Shown: positions 35,101 to 47,137, counted from the first letter of the stretch. The stretch is 64,000 nucleotides of DNA from Zygaena filipendulae (GCA_907165275.2 OU015652.1:3611001-3675000); one strand, 5' to 3'. Notes: a model not told the origin generated them from the letters alone. Translations and numbers: made by a program.

Positions 35101-35557
35101 AAGATCTTAGAACGCTGCTGTAATTCGATTTGATGATTTGAATTGATTGATTGATTTCAATGTATTTAATTTGAAAATTTAATTGGATTTTGAAGTGTTT
35201 CGTTCAATTTAATTAAAATCCTGTAACATTTTCCAAACTGTTTTAATATATCCACAACTCGCATCGCATCTTTACTTGTTAGGAGTCTGACATGATAAAC
35301 CGCTCCGGTTTTAATATACTTTCCACAGCGGTTTAATTACACGGAACTATATTATAGTCATAGCAGTTCTATAAATCATGTAATAATTGAACTAGCTGTC
35401 TAATAATACTGCGGGACCTGGGGCCCTACCACTAACTCTTTAAGCAATATAATTTCAACCTTACATGGTATTTTCTTTCATAGATTTATTTGAGCACAAA
35501 ACAATTTAATAAAAACTTTCGATGTTTTCTTTCAATTAGATGAATAAATTGAAAAAA
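35101..35557. other. no gene seen
   Basis: AT-rich with TTGATTGATTGATT-type short repeats near 35145. Confidence 0.45.
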
Positions 35558-36816
35558 TTAAAACCGACTTACAAAAAAAACAAAACTGAAAATCTAAAAA
35601 TAAAAAGCTAAAAATAACAACATACCGATTTAATCCAAAAGACAAAAACAAACGTAATATTATTATTGGTTTGTGCTACCACTGATCGGTTTGAATTCGG
35701 TGACAAGCCCGCTGGTGTCTACCCACTTGGGTTGTCCTGCTCACGAAGAGCTGGTGGCGGGAGTCGACTTAGCCCATCTACCCCCTCCATATTTGGCTTG
35801 TCACCGACTTCATACCGATTAGTGGTAGCACAAACTAATAATAATGTTACGTGTGTTTTTGTCTTTTGGATTAAATCGGTATGTTGTTATTTTTAGCTTT
35901 TTATTTTTAGATTTTCAGTTTTGTTTTTTTTGGAAGTCGGTTTTAATTTTTTTGTTAAAATTTTGTTTATTTCTCGCTTTTAAGTGACTTAGTTCGTAAT
36001 TTCTCTAAGTTACAATAGCCTAATGTCAACTACTCATCACCTTTTACAAAATATTGCTTTTCCCGATGCAGGAACGTTAATTGTTGAGGAGTTCTTCTGG
36101 TACATCATCATCAGTTCTACTTCACCATATACATTGTGACGAGCATAAATTGTTTAGAAACCATATTAAAGTTAATAAATCGGAATCTGTGAAATACCTA
36201 TTATTTAGTAGTTCTGATGACCATCTGTGGTCTTCATCATCAGTTCCACTTCTTCAAATTTGACTTAAAGTAAATTGAAAGTAAATAAACGATTTACTAT
36301 AAAAATACAAAAATCGCTATAGGTGTACCTATAATTTTTGAAGAGTTCCCTCGATTACTCCAAGATCCCATCATCAGATCTCGACTTGGCGACAGTGGAA
36401 TCAATTTGGGAGTATCCTCTTTCAAACAAAAAAACAATTTTCGAAATCGCTCCAATCGGAATCCGTGAAATACGTATTATTGTTGAGTAGTTCCGATGAC
36501 CATCTGTGGTCTTCATCATCAGTTCCACTTCTTCAAATTTTGCTTTTCAAAAGCAAATGAACGATTTACTATAAAAAATACCCAAATCGCTATAGGTGTG
36601 CCTATAATTTTTGAAGAGTTCCCTCGATTTCTCCAAGATCCCATCATCAGATCCCGACTTGGTGGCAATGGGACCTAATTGGGAGTATACCCTTTCAAAC
36701 AAAAAAAGAATTTTCCAAATCGGTCCAACCGTCTTCGAGTAATCGGTGAACATACATAAAAATAAAACATACATACAATCGAACATAGAACCTCCTTTTT
36801 GGAAGTCGGTTAAAAA
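35558..36816 (+). repeat. family P repeat, long copy A (1.26 kb)
   Basis: The head, 35558-35946, is itself a foldback with ends TTAAAACCGACTT and AAGTCGGTTTTAA. Its long arms carry ATACCGATTTAATCCAAAAG and TTTGTGCTACCACTGATCGG, and an asymmetric centre holds GAAGAGCTGGTGGCGGGAGT. A body follows with two related sub-blocks beginning GATGACCATCTGTGGTCTTC (about 36217 and 36497). The 3' end is AACATAGAACCTCC then GGAAGTCGGTTAAAAA. Short open frames inside are repeat sequence, not genes. Nature uncertain: the 5'-truncated relatives in this window argue for a non-LTR element or SINE-like unit. Confidence 0.8.
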
Positions 36817-37620
36817 TGTAACGGATGGCTGTCTGTACATGGAAGATAGATATATGAGAAAAAATATTATTGGGACCTTTATCAACCCAATAGCACCCCA
36901 TACAATAATTGTTAGAATTTTTGTCTGTTGGTCTGTGCGTTTGTGCACGCTAATATTAGAAATGGCTTATCCAGTTTAGATGAAATTTTCATTAATACAT
37001 CGTGATTCGTGGTAAGCTTCACTTAACATATTATTTTAGTGTTTGTTTCATGTCAATCGGTTCATAAATAAAAAAAATACTTACGCAAAACTAAAGTTAA
37101 CTGTTAAACTGTGTAAATCTGTAAGTATGTATTACTAGATGGCGCTGCAGCTTTTATTTTTAAGCTATCGTTTGGTATCAATCGTTTAGATATATAATCA
37201 ATTTTCCATGGTATATTTACTCGATTCTCGGGGATTCCGTAACTCACGTGGGTGAAACTGCGGGGCACGGCTAAAGCCATTCGCCTCGTAGTTTCACCCT
37301 CGTTAATTTCTGAATTCCCTCGGGAACTCTTTACATCATGATAAAAAGCACAATAACAACTCAAGTTTCAATGACTTGTTTGTAGCACTCGTGGAAACCG
37401 ATCAAACTATGTAGGTTATACTACTAACTGTGTTATTACTTATAATTACATACCTACTTAATATTAATACTACTAGCAATTCCTCCTGGATTCACTAGCG
37501 TTAATTTAAGAGTTCACGCGGGAATTCCGAAATTAACGAGGGTGAAACTACGAGGCGAATGGCTTTAGCCGTGCCCCGATAAACAATACTTAAAAAAATA
37601 CTTACGCATAACAAAAAAAA
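36817..37620. other. Spacer between the two long family P copies
   Basis: Unrelated to family P. Contains CTGTTGGTCTGTGCGTTTGT near 36925 (resembling a different lepidopteran repeat), scraps of Helitron-like repeat (ACGTGGGTGAAACTGCGGGG just before 37265) and the perfect inverted repeat at 37261-37578. No gene. Confidence 0.5.
37261..37578. repeat. Perfect 50-bp inverted repeat with a 218-bp spacer
   Basis: 37261-37310 (CGGGGCACGGCTAAAGCCAT onward) is the exact reverse complement of 37529-37578. Both arms are Helitron-like 3' ends (GTTTCACCCTCGTTAATTTC) joined to a CGGCTAAAGCCATTCGCCTC extension not seen in the other copies. So two copies stand in opposite orientation, identical in 50 bases although both differ from all others. 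Confidence 0.9.
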
Positions 37621-38864
37621 TTAAAACCGACTTCCAAAAACACAAAACTAAAAAACTAAAAATAACAAAATACCGATTTAATCCAAAAGACAAAAACACA
37701 CGTAATATTATTATTGGTTTGTGCTACCACTGATCAGTTTGAATTCGGTGACAAGCCCGCTGGTGTCTGCCCACTTGGGTTGTTCTGCTCACGAAGAGCT
37801 GGTGGCGGGAGTCGACTTAGCCCATCTTCCCCCTCCATATTTGGCTTGTCACCGACTTCATACCGATCAGTGGTAGCACAAACCAATAATAATATTACGT
37901 GTGTTTTTGTCTTTTGGATTAAATCGGTATTTTGTTATTTTTAGCTTTTTATTTTTAGTTTTTTAGTTTTGTGTTTTTGGAAGTCGGTTTTAATTTTTTT
38001 GTTAAAATTTTGTTTATTTTTCCCTTTTAAGTGACTTAGTTCATAATTTCTCTAATTTACAATAGCTTAATGTCAACTGCTCATCACCTTTTACTAAATA
38101 TTGCTTTTCCCGACGCAGGGACGTTAATTGTTGAGGAGTTCTCCTAGTACATCACCATCAGTTCCACTTCACCATATACATTGTGACGGGCATAAATTGT
38201 TTAGAAACCATATTAAAGTTAACGATTCGGAACCCGTGAAATACCCATTATTGAGTAGTTCCGATGACCATCTGTGGTCTTCATCATCAGTTCCTCTTCT
38301 TCAAATTTTGCTTTCCGAAAGCAAAGAAACGTTTTACTATAAAAAATACAAAAATCGCTATAAGTGTTCTCATAATTTTTGAAGAGTTCCCTCGATTAAT
38401 CCAAGATCCCATCATCAGATCTCGACTTGGTGACAATGGAATCAATTTGGGAGTATCCCCTTTCAAACAAAAAAACAATTTTCGAAATCGCTCCAATCGG
38501 AATCCGTGAAATACGTATTATTGTTGAGTAGTTCCGATGACCATCTGTGGTCTTCATCATCAGTTCCACTTCTTCAAATTTTACTTTTCAAAAGCAAATG
38601 AACGATTTACTATAAAAAACACCCAAATCGCTATAGGTGTGCCTATAATTTTTGAAGAGTTCCCTCGATTTCTCCAAGATACCATCATCAGATCCCGACT
38701 TGGTGGCAATGGGACCTAATTGGGAGTATATCCTTTCAAACAAAAAAAGAATTTTTCAAATCGGTCCAACCGTCTTCGAGTAATCGGTGAACATACATAA
38801 AAAAAAAAAAAACATACATACAATCGAACATAGAACCTCCTCCTTTTTAGAAGTCGGTTAAAAA
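37621..38864 (+). repeat. family P repeat, long copy B (1.24 kb)
   Basis: Collinear with copy A in the same orientation over the whole length: palindromic head 37621-37992, then CGACGCAGGGACGTTAATTG, the duplicated GATGACCATCTGTGGTCTTC blocks, and the 3' end TAGAACCTCCTCCTTTTTAG-AAGTCGGTTAAAAA. Differences are scattered substitutions and small indels. The head ends (TTAAAACCGACTTCC / GGAAGTCGGTTTTAA) are cleaner than in copy A. Confidence 0.8.
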
Positions 38865-41362
38865 TATTGCTTCTCTGTAGGTATAGTTTTGAGATCTGAA
38901 ACTAGTCATATCTTTGTAGTTATCACGATTAATTAGGTTATTGCATCGTAATTAGCTTAGGATTAAGATTAAACAGCGGCTGTTGACCGGCGGAGGTCGT
39001 AGCGAGTGGACGGACGTCTGTCGTCTTATTTATTCTATATTTCCATCACCGTTCAGCAGCCATTTTATTTTCCAACAAAGAAGCTAGTTTTCGAGAGAGA
39101 ACTGTGTTTTATCTTGGGGAACAATCTAACATTTTCATTGACTTTTCGCCACAATTGCTTTAATTGCTAAAAATACATATACTGGCAAAATTAAATGCGA
39201 TAAATCGCGATAGATTGTCATAATTGAAGAAGAAGATGAAGAAGATTAAACGACCACTGCCACTGACACTGCCATTAACATTAACATTGGTTATTATTTG
39301 AAGTTCAAACGCAGGATTCCTTGTTGTATTTTTTTCCGGGTACTTAACAAACTCAGAATGTCTCTTGTCTTATTTTTATTTGTGTAGTAAAAAATATTTC
39401 ATGGACATTTTACGACACAGAAAATATGTAAAAAAAAATGCGAGGAAACCAAAGTTGTTGATACCTACACGAGCTCACTTAGCTCGTAAAGAGTTCTAAG
39501 TATCGCCACCTGCTTACTATAAAGAATCAAATACTACTTTAAAAGGAACAGACTTCATCAAGGCATTTACTTTTTACCAGTTTCCAAATTTTCTCCAAGG
39601 AAGCAAAGATTGGTCATCGTAAACGTCATGAAGGAAAGCAAAATGAAACATACCTTTTAGCTGAAACTTGTTCTTTCTTTAGTTATTAATTAACATAGAG
39701 TCCGGAGACTATATAGCGGATTACTGAAATTGCAATAGATAGGTACAGTGGGCCACATAGACAAGTATACCACCTTGAAAATATGCCAAGCTCCAAATTC
39801 CAGAACAAGCGAAAAACTAATATTGGAGCTGCAAAAACGGCAACTTATACAAAAAGTATAAATTTCATAAGGTAAATATATTCCAGTTGAAGATATTGTA
39901 TTGATGCTATGTATAAATTATAGTAGCGTATAACTTAAAAAGAGATTATTATAATAAACATAGAGCCCTGTAAAGACACGGAAATCGTATAACAATTTTT
40001 TTTTTATTGTAGGTAACAAAGAAAACTTTTGATTAAGCGGAATATATTATTCTCAGTCCCGTTGTTGATAGTACTATATTATACTTACGAGCTAAAATAA
40101 AAATTCTTGTTACGATAGTCTTTGTCTTATATCGCGTGACCACAATGGCTGTTCTCACTGGCATGTCTGTTATAATGGTAACACCCACATCTAAGACGCA
40201 TACGGTGAAATTTCCCACGTGTGGGACCGTTCTCCATTCCAAGTGCTGCTTGCTACACGGAAACACGCGTTATTGCTCGAAGTCATTCGTAAATCTATCA
40301 ACATCTTTTGTTTTGATTGAGACGACGCGACGTACTACGACAGCTATCACTTCGTTCACTCGACATATCAGATCGCTTGTCCAATACTTGTTTGTTGTTA
40401 CAGAATAGGGACATTGCAAACTCGTTCGCGCGTTTGCTTTTGGTGAAAGTTGCTATATATATGTACCTACCTATACTATGTGCGAGGAGATATCAATTAT
40501 CAGGAGTTGAAATATACAGCTTTTACTTTACCATCACTCTTCGTCTGTTATAGCTATATCAGATCAGATAAGGGAGCAATTAGATCCATTAGCGAGACTT
40601 TATGATTCGCTATAAAGTTCTTATATAGAGACTTTCGACTGATGTTAATGCATTGTACCAACTTCCAAATAGGTCCAGTGAACGGTTGATAGAATTAGTG
40701 CGGTGCCCAAGGCTAAAACAATTTTAATATTTCGAGCAAGCCTAAGCATTCGGTTTTAATTGCTCCCTAAGGCTCAGTACGTTATATTTAAAACGACAAA
40801 TGGTATAAAATGAAAGAGTTATTAGTTACACTATTATTAAGAACGTTTTATGTTTTGATCGATGTATCTAAGATTCGTCTATAGGTACATGAGTTTATAA
40901 AGTTTCTCACTAACTCGGTACTATAGACAGTAATAGAGATCTACTTGTACTATCATGGTTACAACCAGACAGTTGATACAAAACTTTTTTTCAAATAAGT
41001 ATATAAGATACATAGTAAGTAAGTGGGTACATAAATGCATTGTGTTTGGTACCTTGAGGGTTGAACAGCTATGCTAAACTGCTGCGATTTCAACCGCATT
41101 AATTTCAACAGTCCCTCAGGTACTCTCTGCCTATATAGCTATTTAAGACATTATAATTACTTTAACTTTCTACTCCCACAGGTCAGGAACCACCTATTTG
41201 ATCCGGAATAAAAAGTATTCTATACAAAAAATAACCTTAGATGTTATTTGGGCATACTGTAGCTCCCTATCAGAGAAAGAATTTGTAAATTCGATTCAGA
41301 AATTTCAGATATTAGTATTAGTAATATATTTTAAAATTAGTAATTATAAAATACACATATAT
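38865..41362. other. no gene seen (2.5 kb)
   Basis: A moderately GC-rich islet lies at about 38970-39025 (GGCTGTTGACCGGCGGAGGT) and a GAAGAAGAAGATGAAGAAGA run near 39227. Overlapping open frames on both strands at 40033-40553 have no recognisable domain. No recognised repeat. Confidence 0.45.
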
Positions 41363-41640
41363 CTTGCTGTGTCCTGCGGTTTCACTCGCGTGAGTTTCGG
41401 AATTCCCGCAGGAACTCCAAAATAGCCTAATTTACTGCTTATAACATCAGCTAATTACCAGCAGTGAAAGTCTCGTCAGAATTAGTCCAACCGTTTCGGA
41501 GATTCACCCACCTGAGTTTCGGAACTCCCGCAGGGCCTCTTTATATCAGGAACCTTTGCGGACGCAGGCAGAACAACCCGCCAAAATTCATCATAATCGG
41601 ACCAATGGTTTAGAAACGCATAGAGGACAAATATTTTGTA
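41363..41640 (-). repeat. Two Helitron-like repeats in tandem, diverged
   Basis: CTTGCTGTGTCCTGCGGTTT opens the first; GATTCACCCACCTGAGTTTC with ACTCCCGCAGGGCC opens a second about 130 bases later. Body blocks (GTCCAACCGTTTCGGAG, CGGACCAATGGTTTAGAAAC) belong to the subfamily with CCGTTTCGGAG, as at 23289. The 5' ends are lost. Confidence 0.65.
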
Positions 41641-42610
41641 ATATCAAGTAGGTAAGTGTTTGTTACAAAACTTTAAACAGAAGCTATCTAATGCAATACG
41701 TTATAAATAAACCCGCTTCTGGTAAATAGTGGTGACAATCATAGGAAGTCTATAAATAACGTATAAAAACATAAATAAACTAAATATTATATCTGCCTAA
41801 CGACTAAAATAGGTTTGGACGATTGGACATAGGCCACTTGTTTGTCAAAATGGTCTGCAATAAAACAATCATAATAATTGCGAGTTGTTATGGTAGTCGC
41901 CACTAGCTACCTACTATGGTGTGAAACCGATGCTCAGTATAAAAAACAACATTAATATCGTGATTACCATTTAAGGCTTTTCAGGTCAAAAACTATAGTT
42001 ATTACGAATCGTGGTAATAAAAGTTTCACATTTCTACAAAACTGGGAGTTTATTTGAAATAAATCTTCAAAAGATACGATCACTTTGCCGTCGTTACTCG
42101 TTAGTATAATATTTTTAAGTAGGTGCTTATGTATCACATTATGTTATTTGTATCATAATCACTTTCAAAATATAACTACTATTAACATTTTATATTAGTT
42201 TACCCAACCGGCTAACAAACGAGTAAAATCTATTTTAACAGTAACTTGCTGACAAATATATCTATCTAATTGATATCATATTCTCTGCCTATCTACTTAA
42301 AATATCTTACCAGTTGTAGCTTTTTTTGAATAACATTTCCTTTAGATCATCCATGGATGGAAAAGCAAGTAAATTTATGAATCAAACAATTAAATAAAAA
42401 TAAAAACAATATTTTCTTGGTTAAAAAATATAAATTATTGTTATGCTTTTAAAAATAGGTACAATGATGATGACTTCATTTCCTTGAAAAATATAATTTT
42501 TATTTAAAAATTAATTAATACCATATCAAAGCTTTTCAAGAAAACAAAATTGTGTCTCGATTAATAAATATTTAAAATCTTTTTTTGCAGCGTGACTGTT
42601 ATATAAATTA
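41641..42610. other. no gene seen
   Basis: AT-rich; no credible ORF or recognised repeat. Confidence 0.5.
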
Positions 42611-42825
42611 CTAGTTGTGCCCCGCGGTTTCACCCGCGTTAATTTCAGAGTTCCCGCGGGAATTCCGGGATAAAAAGTAACCTATGTTTTAATCTGATAT
42701 ATAAGCTATATTATTGTAAAGTTTTATTTAAATCCATCCAGTAGTTTTTGCGTCAAAGAGTAACAAACATCCATCCATCCATCCATTCATTCTTACAAAC
42801 TTTCGCGTTTATAATATTAGTAGGA
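42611..42825 (-). repeat. Helitron-like repeat, complete copy with CATC microsatellite
   Basis: Read on the minus strand: A, then TCCTACTAATATTATAAACG ... GCGGGGCACAACTAG, then T. The hairpin CGCGG GTGAAA CCGCG is close to the 3' end. Near the 5' side it carries a CATC tetranucleotide run (42768-42790), fitting the tendency of such elements to nurse microsatellites. Length 215 bp. Confidence 0.8.
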
Positions 42826-43756
42826 TAATAATAATAAAAATTCTAAATTCTAGTTTTATCGGATTATAGTAATAATCTAATAAGATGCGACAGTTTCATT
42901 TTGTTCTATATTAATATCGTGGGTGTGAAATGGCAGCATTTCATCTCCGTTAGCATTGCAATTTCTATTGTCAATTTGTCTAAATCCCCGTAACACGGTC
43001 ACTCGTCTAACAAATGACTCTCATTTTTCAGTGACATCATTAGTTCCAGGTCCACTTAAGTGAGACCTTTCTCGAACCCCTTGCTTTCTAGTACATATGA
43101 TGGCGAAGAGGGTATGTTTACGGTATTTGAAAGGTCTAGTTACAACGGTTACTGCAGGCAAAAGGATGAAAATACAAAATGTCCCAGACAACGGATCTCA
43201 AATTGCACATTAATAAAACCTGCCTTAAAAAAATGCGTCTTTCGTTGTAATAATTTTTGGAATGGATTTTAAATAAAATGAACAAATCAATTAACTTGCA
43301 GCAAAATGTAGATTAATTCAGAATGATGACATGTATTGCGGCAAAAGTGCAAATTCTGAACACATGTTTTTTAATTTTTAAATGTTTTTTTATTATTTCA
43401 ATTTATGCAAAGCGATGGTGATTCCAATAATATTATTATGATTTTGAAGTTATGTAATATCGTTAAAATTTACGAAATATCTTCGGACATACTTAACGTT
43501 TCTACCCTATAAATAATAAAACAAAACATACATTAACTATACCTACATATTCAAGACCAAATACAAAATTAAATAATATCTATGGAATAATCAAGTTACT
43601 CTTTGATAGTTACTCTAGACCTCTGCTGTTCCCAGAATTCCACATTCGGGTCACGTAACAAATTACCGAATTATTTTCTAAGGATGTTAACATAAAATAC
43701 ACGTTGTTCACCATTTTTTCACCCTCTATTTCTTGGCTAATCAAAATATAATATTA
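42826..43756. other. no firm gene
   Basis: A 70-codon open frame (43060-43272) follows an acceptor-like CTCATTTTTCAG at about 43032 and has six Cys in its last 40 residues, but it begins inside an unrelated leader and no family is evident. I do not call it. Confidence 0.4.
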
Positions 43757-43954
43757 TCTTACTAATATTATCAAGAGGCAAAGTTTGTGAGTTTGTCAGG
43801 TTGTAGGATGTCTAGATCTACTGACACGATTTTAGATATTCTTATATACCAATAGAAAGCCACGTTATTTGTGATTGTCATAAGCTATATTTTAACCTGA
43901 AATTCCCGCGGGAACTCCGAAATTACCGCGGGCTTAACCATGGGGAACAGCTAG
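43757..43954 (+). repeat. Helitron-like repeat, plus-strand copy
   Basis: TCTTACTAATATTATCAAGA after an A at the 5' end, body GGTTGTAGGATGTCTAGATC and CTACTGACACGATTTTAG, and 3' end ATTCCCGCGGGAACTCCGAA, TTACCGCGGGCTTAACCATG, GGGAACAGCTAG. The hairpin has decayed on one side, and C rather than T follows CTAG. Confidence 0.75.
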
Positions 43955-44610
43955 CATGTATAATTTTATCAAAGGACAATGGGCATTTTGGGCCGTCGGC
44001 GGCCATGAATGAAAGTAGTATCAAATGAAAGTACTGTTCCCTAAGAATAACTTTTGCTATGAAAGTTTCACTGTATTCCATTGAGGAAAAAAAATAATGA
44101 ATGTTTAAGTAATGTAATTTCATAGAGCAATATCGTTTAATAGGAAATTTTTTACTGTGTATATTGGATTATCCTGAATTCAAAACGTCTTCTGTTATTG
44201 TTTACAATACCATCAACACAAAACCTGCTTGCTTTCGCACAAAACTTTATTTACTAACCTAACCTGATAACTTAACTTCCATTATTGATCTTTGTTTTGT
44301 TTGAATTTTGTTGAATATGGTAAGACATTAGTGTTTTTTGCAATCGATCAGTGCTTAATGCCAGAAAATTCGAGACCATGCTTTATTCTAGGAAATGCCA
44401 CAATTATGTCATAACAGAGCATAGTTTGTAGGTGTTATTATAAAAGAAGTACGAGACTGAAAATGTTATATCTAGTTTGGATGGAATATATACGGTCGTT
44501 ATAGTACAGTCATACGATTGAATTGAATTGAAAAAACTTTATTTGACACAACACAAAGATTTACAGCATACGATCGATCGATTGATCGTAATGTTTGTGC
44601 TTATTAGTGA
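43955..44610. other. no gene seen
   Basis: AT-rich; a GATCGATCGATTGATCG palindromic run lies at about 44573-44589. Confidence 0.45.
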
Positions 44611-44815
44611 CTAGTTGATCCACCACGGTTTCACTCACGTTAATTTCGGAGATTCCGTGGGAATTTTGGGATAAAAATTACTCTATCTCATGAAAACTGT
44701 AGCTGTATTATCTATAACTGTATCTTCGTATAAGAGAAAGAATTTTTTAAATCGATTTAGTATTTTTGAGTTTATCCGTTACAAACAAACAAAAATACAA
44801 AAAATCTAATCTGTT
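44611..44815 (-). repeat. Helitron-like repeat next to a BEL insertion
   Basis: ACTAGTTGATCCACCACGGT, ACTCACGTTAATTTCGGAGA, TTCCGTGGGAATTTTGGGAT, with an alternative body and GTTACAAACAAACAAAAATA. The BEL element at 44827 inserted a few bases beyond its 5' end. Confidence 0.7.
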
Positions 44816-44826
44816 CTCATTATAAT

Positions 44827-45021
44827 TGTTGCCAACCATTAAGTACTGGCTATTTATAATTTGTATTATTTTTAATTTTTATATACAGAATGTCATAATT
44901 TTTAAGTTGCTTGCTGACATAAGCCCCTTGTAATCCTATTAGTTTTTCCCTATTAAAATTTTGATAATATTTTTATAAAGCCCTTTGATTTTATAAAGTC
45001 CTCATAGCTCCCTCGGCTACA
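44827..45021 (+). repeat. 5' LTR of BEL/Pao element 1
   Basis: 195 bp, beginning TGTTGCCAACCATTAAG and ending CCTCGGCTACA. A TATA-like TATTTATAATTTG lies about 25 bases in. Identical by eye to the 3' LTR. Confidence 0.95.
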
Positions 45022-45023
45022 TT

Positions 45024-45037
45024 TGGTCCTTCGAGAA
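45024..45037 (+). other. Putative primer-binding site, BEL element 1
   Basis: TGGTCCTTCGAGAA begins two bases after the LTR. It starts with TGG, complementary to the CCA end of a tRNA; the tRNA was not identified. Confidence 0.6.
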
Positions 45038-45088
45038 AGTGTTTCATCAAAATTCAAAATTCAAATAATTTAAAATTTATTCCAAAAT

Positions 45089-46762
45089 ATGGTGCGTACA
45101 AGGGGCCAAGCTGGCCAAACAACATCGGGTGCTAACGTAAGTACGTCAACTCCCTTTCATAATGATGGTGAACAATTCACCATCTCTGAGGTAGGTACTA
45201 GTGCAAAAAGTGCGAGCCACACCTCATCAAAGGCGTCGTCGTCCAAAACTGTACGACGACTTGCCCTTCAGGCAGAGCACGCCCGTCGTTTGGTACAGCT
45301 AGACCAACAAGCTAACCATCGTTTGGTACAGCTAGAGCAACAAGCTGTAGAACGTGAAAATGCGCTCCGCGAACGCGAACGCATCGCAGCTGAACTGGAG
45401 TTGCAAGCTAGCCTTGCAGCTTTAGAATTGGACGGCAGCGGTTCTCGTATTACCCGTAGCCATGCAAGCCGTCGTAGTCACCGCAGTTCAGCTGCTTCAT
45501 CTCGTCATAATGAAAATCGGTTAAATAATACTGTACCGTGCTCGGCCAATGTAGAGTGTCAAGCTAATCCTATTGCCTTCCCGGATTCCGCAGGTGCGAC
45601 CGTCGGTTTTCCTACCGTTGTGACCCATGTCCCTGTGACCGTCACAGCGGCGCCAACGTGTGCGCCACTACCTTCGACATCCGGCGGCATGCTTGCTGAT
45701 GTGAATGTGTCACAAGTTAATTCTAGTGTCTTCCCAGATTCCGTGGGTGCGACCGTTGGCATTCCTCCCGTAGTGACCTGCGTCCCTGTGACCATCACGA
45801 CGGTGTCAACGTGTGCGCTACTACCTTCGGCGTCCGACGGCACGCTTGCTGATGCATCGCCTCCCTTCTGCTTCTCGGAAGCGCGGAGCGACCACACATA
45901 TACAACTCAGGCCTCACGTAATATGCTAGGTACACGCCGACATGACAATTGTAACATTAATAAATACTTATGTCATAATACACGTGACAAAGACATACAA
46001 GAGCTCGCTCGCGTTATTGGGAACCTCGCGCCGAGGAAACCAAAGGTGAGTGACTTTAAATTGTTAATTTTTGATAAAAATATATCCAATTGTTTTATTT
46101 TTAAAAAGGTTTATGAAGACACCAAGACGTCATCATACACACCGGCAGAGAATCTGGTAAAAATAAATTCAGCTTTACGTGGCGCTGCTCGCGATGCCGT
46201 GGCAGTATTGGTGGTCGCTGCGCTGGATCCCGGTGAAATTATTCCTGCCCTCATTATTAGATTTATTTACGCAGAAAGTATCAACTTTAATATAAATATT
46301 CATAGACAGGCAGGGTTTGTTGTGCCCACCTACATTTCGCCTGATTTGCGACAGTATGAAGGGAACTTAGGCTTTGGTGACATTCCTCAGTGTGTTCACA
46401 ATTGTGAACGACTTACTTATCATTCAAGAACGAATTCTGTAGGGTCAAGTTCAAGAACCTCTTTTCAAGTTCCTAGTTATTTGATTAAACGATCTCGGTT
46501 GACCTCTTTTCAAGTTGCTAGTAAGTTCTATAAACGATCCGAGTTTACTAAAATGTCGCTATTGTCTAAAGTCATGCTTAGTTGTGAACCTTTAAGATTA
46601 TTAACGACGCTGAAAATCAAGAGACTTCTCTTATTTCCGCACTCATGGAAAAGAAGAAAAAAGCGCACGAAGTATCAAAGACAATTGTTTCAAATGGAAC
46701 AATGGTTTTATGATGTTCCTGCTGTTATCATTTTGGAAACCCCAAGGTGGTCCGTGCAGTAA
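45089..46762 (+). pseudogene. gag: gag of BEL/Pao element 1 (3' part degenerate)
   Basis: Open for 557 codons from an ATG 67 bases after the LTR. Residues about 57-115 form a Glu/Arg/Gln-rich coiled coil (AEHARRLVQLDQQANHRLVQ, RENALRERERIAAELELQA). A 51-residue tandem duplication follows at about 157-258. Then comes a retrotransposon Gag block of the DUF1759 type (FKKVYEDTK, YTPAENLVKINSALRGAARD, DPGEIIPAL) at about 340-395. After about residue 395 the family resemblance stops, although the frame stays open. A short direct repeat (TCTTTTCAAGTTSCTAGT) occurs at 46458 and 46506. No zinc knuckle or protease is readable in frame. Gag would form the particle, and the truncated C-terminus makes function doubtful. 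Confidence 0.8.
45556..45861 (+). repeat. In-frame 153-bp tandem duplication inside gag 1
   Basis: Two units with a 153-bp period. In protein both read FPDS-[AV]-GATVG[FI]P-[TP]-VVT-[HC]-VPVT and then TCA-[PL]-LPS-[TA]-S-[GD]-G. The units differ at many positions, so the duplication is not very recent. The segment is Thr/Val/Pro-rich and looks like a flexible linker. Confidence 0.9.
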
Positions 46763-47137
46763 TACCTTTTGGCATTTCTGATTTTCGAATCATATTTCCA
46801 AAACCTCGTCAATTTGCTGTAAAGTTTGGAGCTCCAAGGCGCTCTGACAGCAATAGCAGCACGTCTTGCAGCTTCAATATGTCAAGATGTTGATCTAAAA
46901 CGCAAGTTTATCAAAAAGTATCTACGGTTTTACGTCATAAATATTTAAGATACTATAATTAAGGTTGTTAGTAAAAAGGTTTATATTAATTTCTAGAAAG
47001 TAGAATGTTTAGAATGTAAAATCTTATTATAATTATTTCTAAATAGTAGATACTTCTGGCAATCGTACTCCATATCGGAAGAAGATATTGGGAAGAAGGT
47101 CAGAAAAGCGCTACGTATGAGTAGCTTTATTCACATG

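Noticed and set aside
36547..36948. 133-codon minus-strand open frame
   Set aside because: Lies in family P copy A and its spacer; equivalent frames occur in copy B and at 4098.
40033..40553. Overlapping open frames on both strands
   Set aside because: Mutually antisense, no domain on either strand, no repeat support; likely chance in a locally less AT-rich patch.
43060..43272. Small Cys-containing open frame after an acceptor-like site
   Set aside because: No signal peptide or known Cys pattern and no second exon; too weak to call.
45559..45897. 112-codon frame antisense to BEL gag 1
   Set aside because: A shadow of the tandem-duplicated gag linker on the other strand.
46046..46108. A 63-bp GTGAGT...AAAAAG segment in BEL gag 1 that looks like a small in-frame intron
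   Set aside because: The segment encodes part of the conserved Gag block just before FKKVYEDTK, so it is coding sequence that happens to resemble splice sites.
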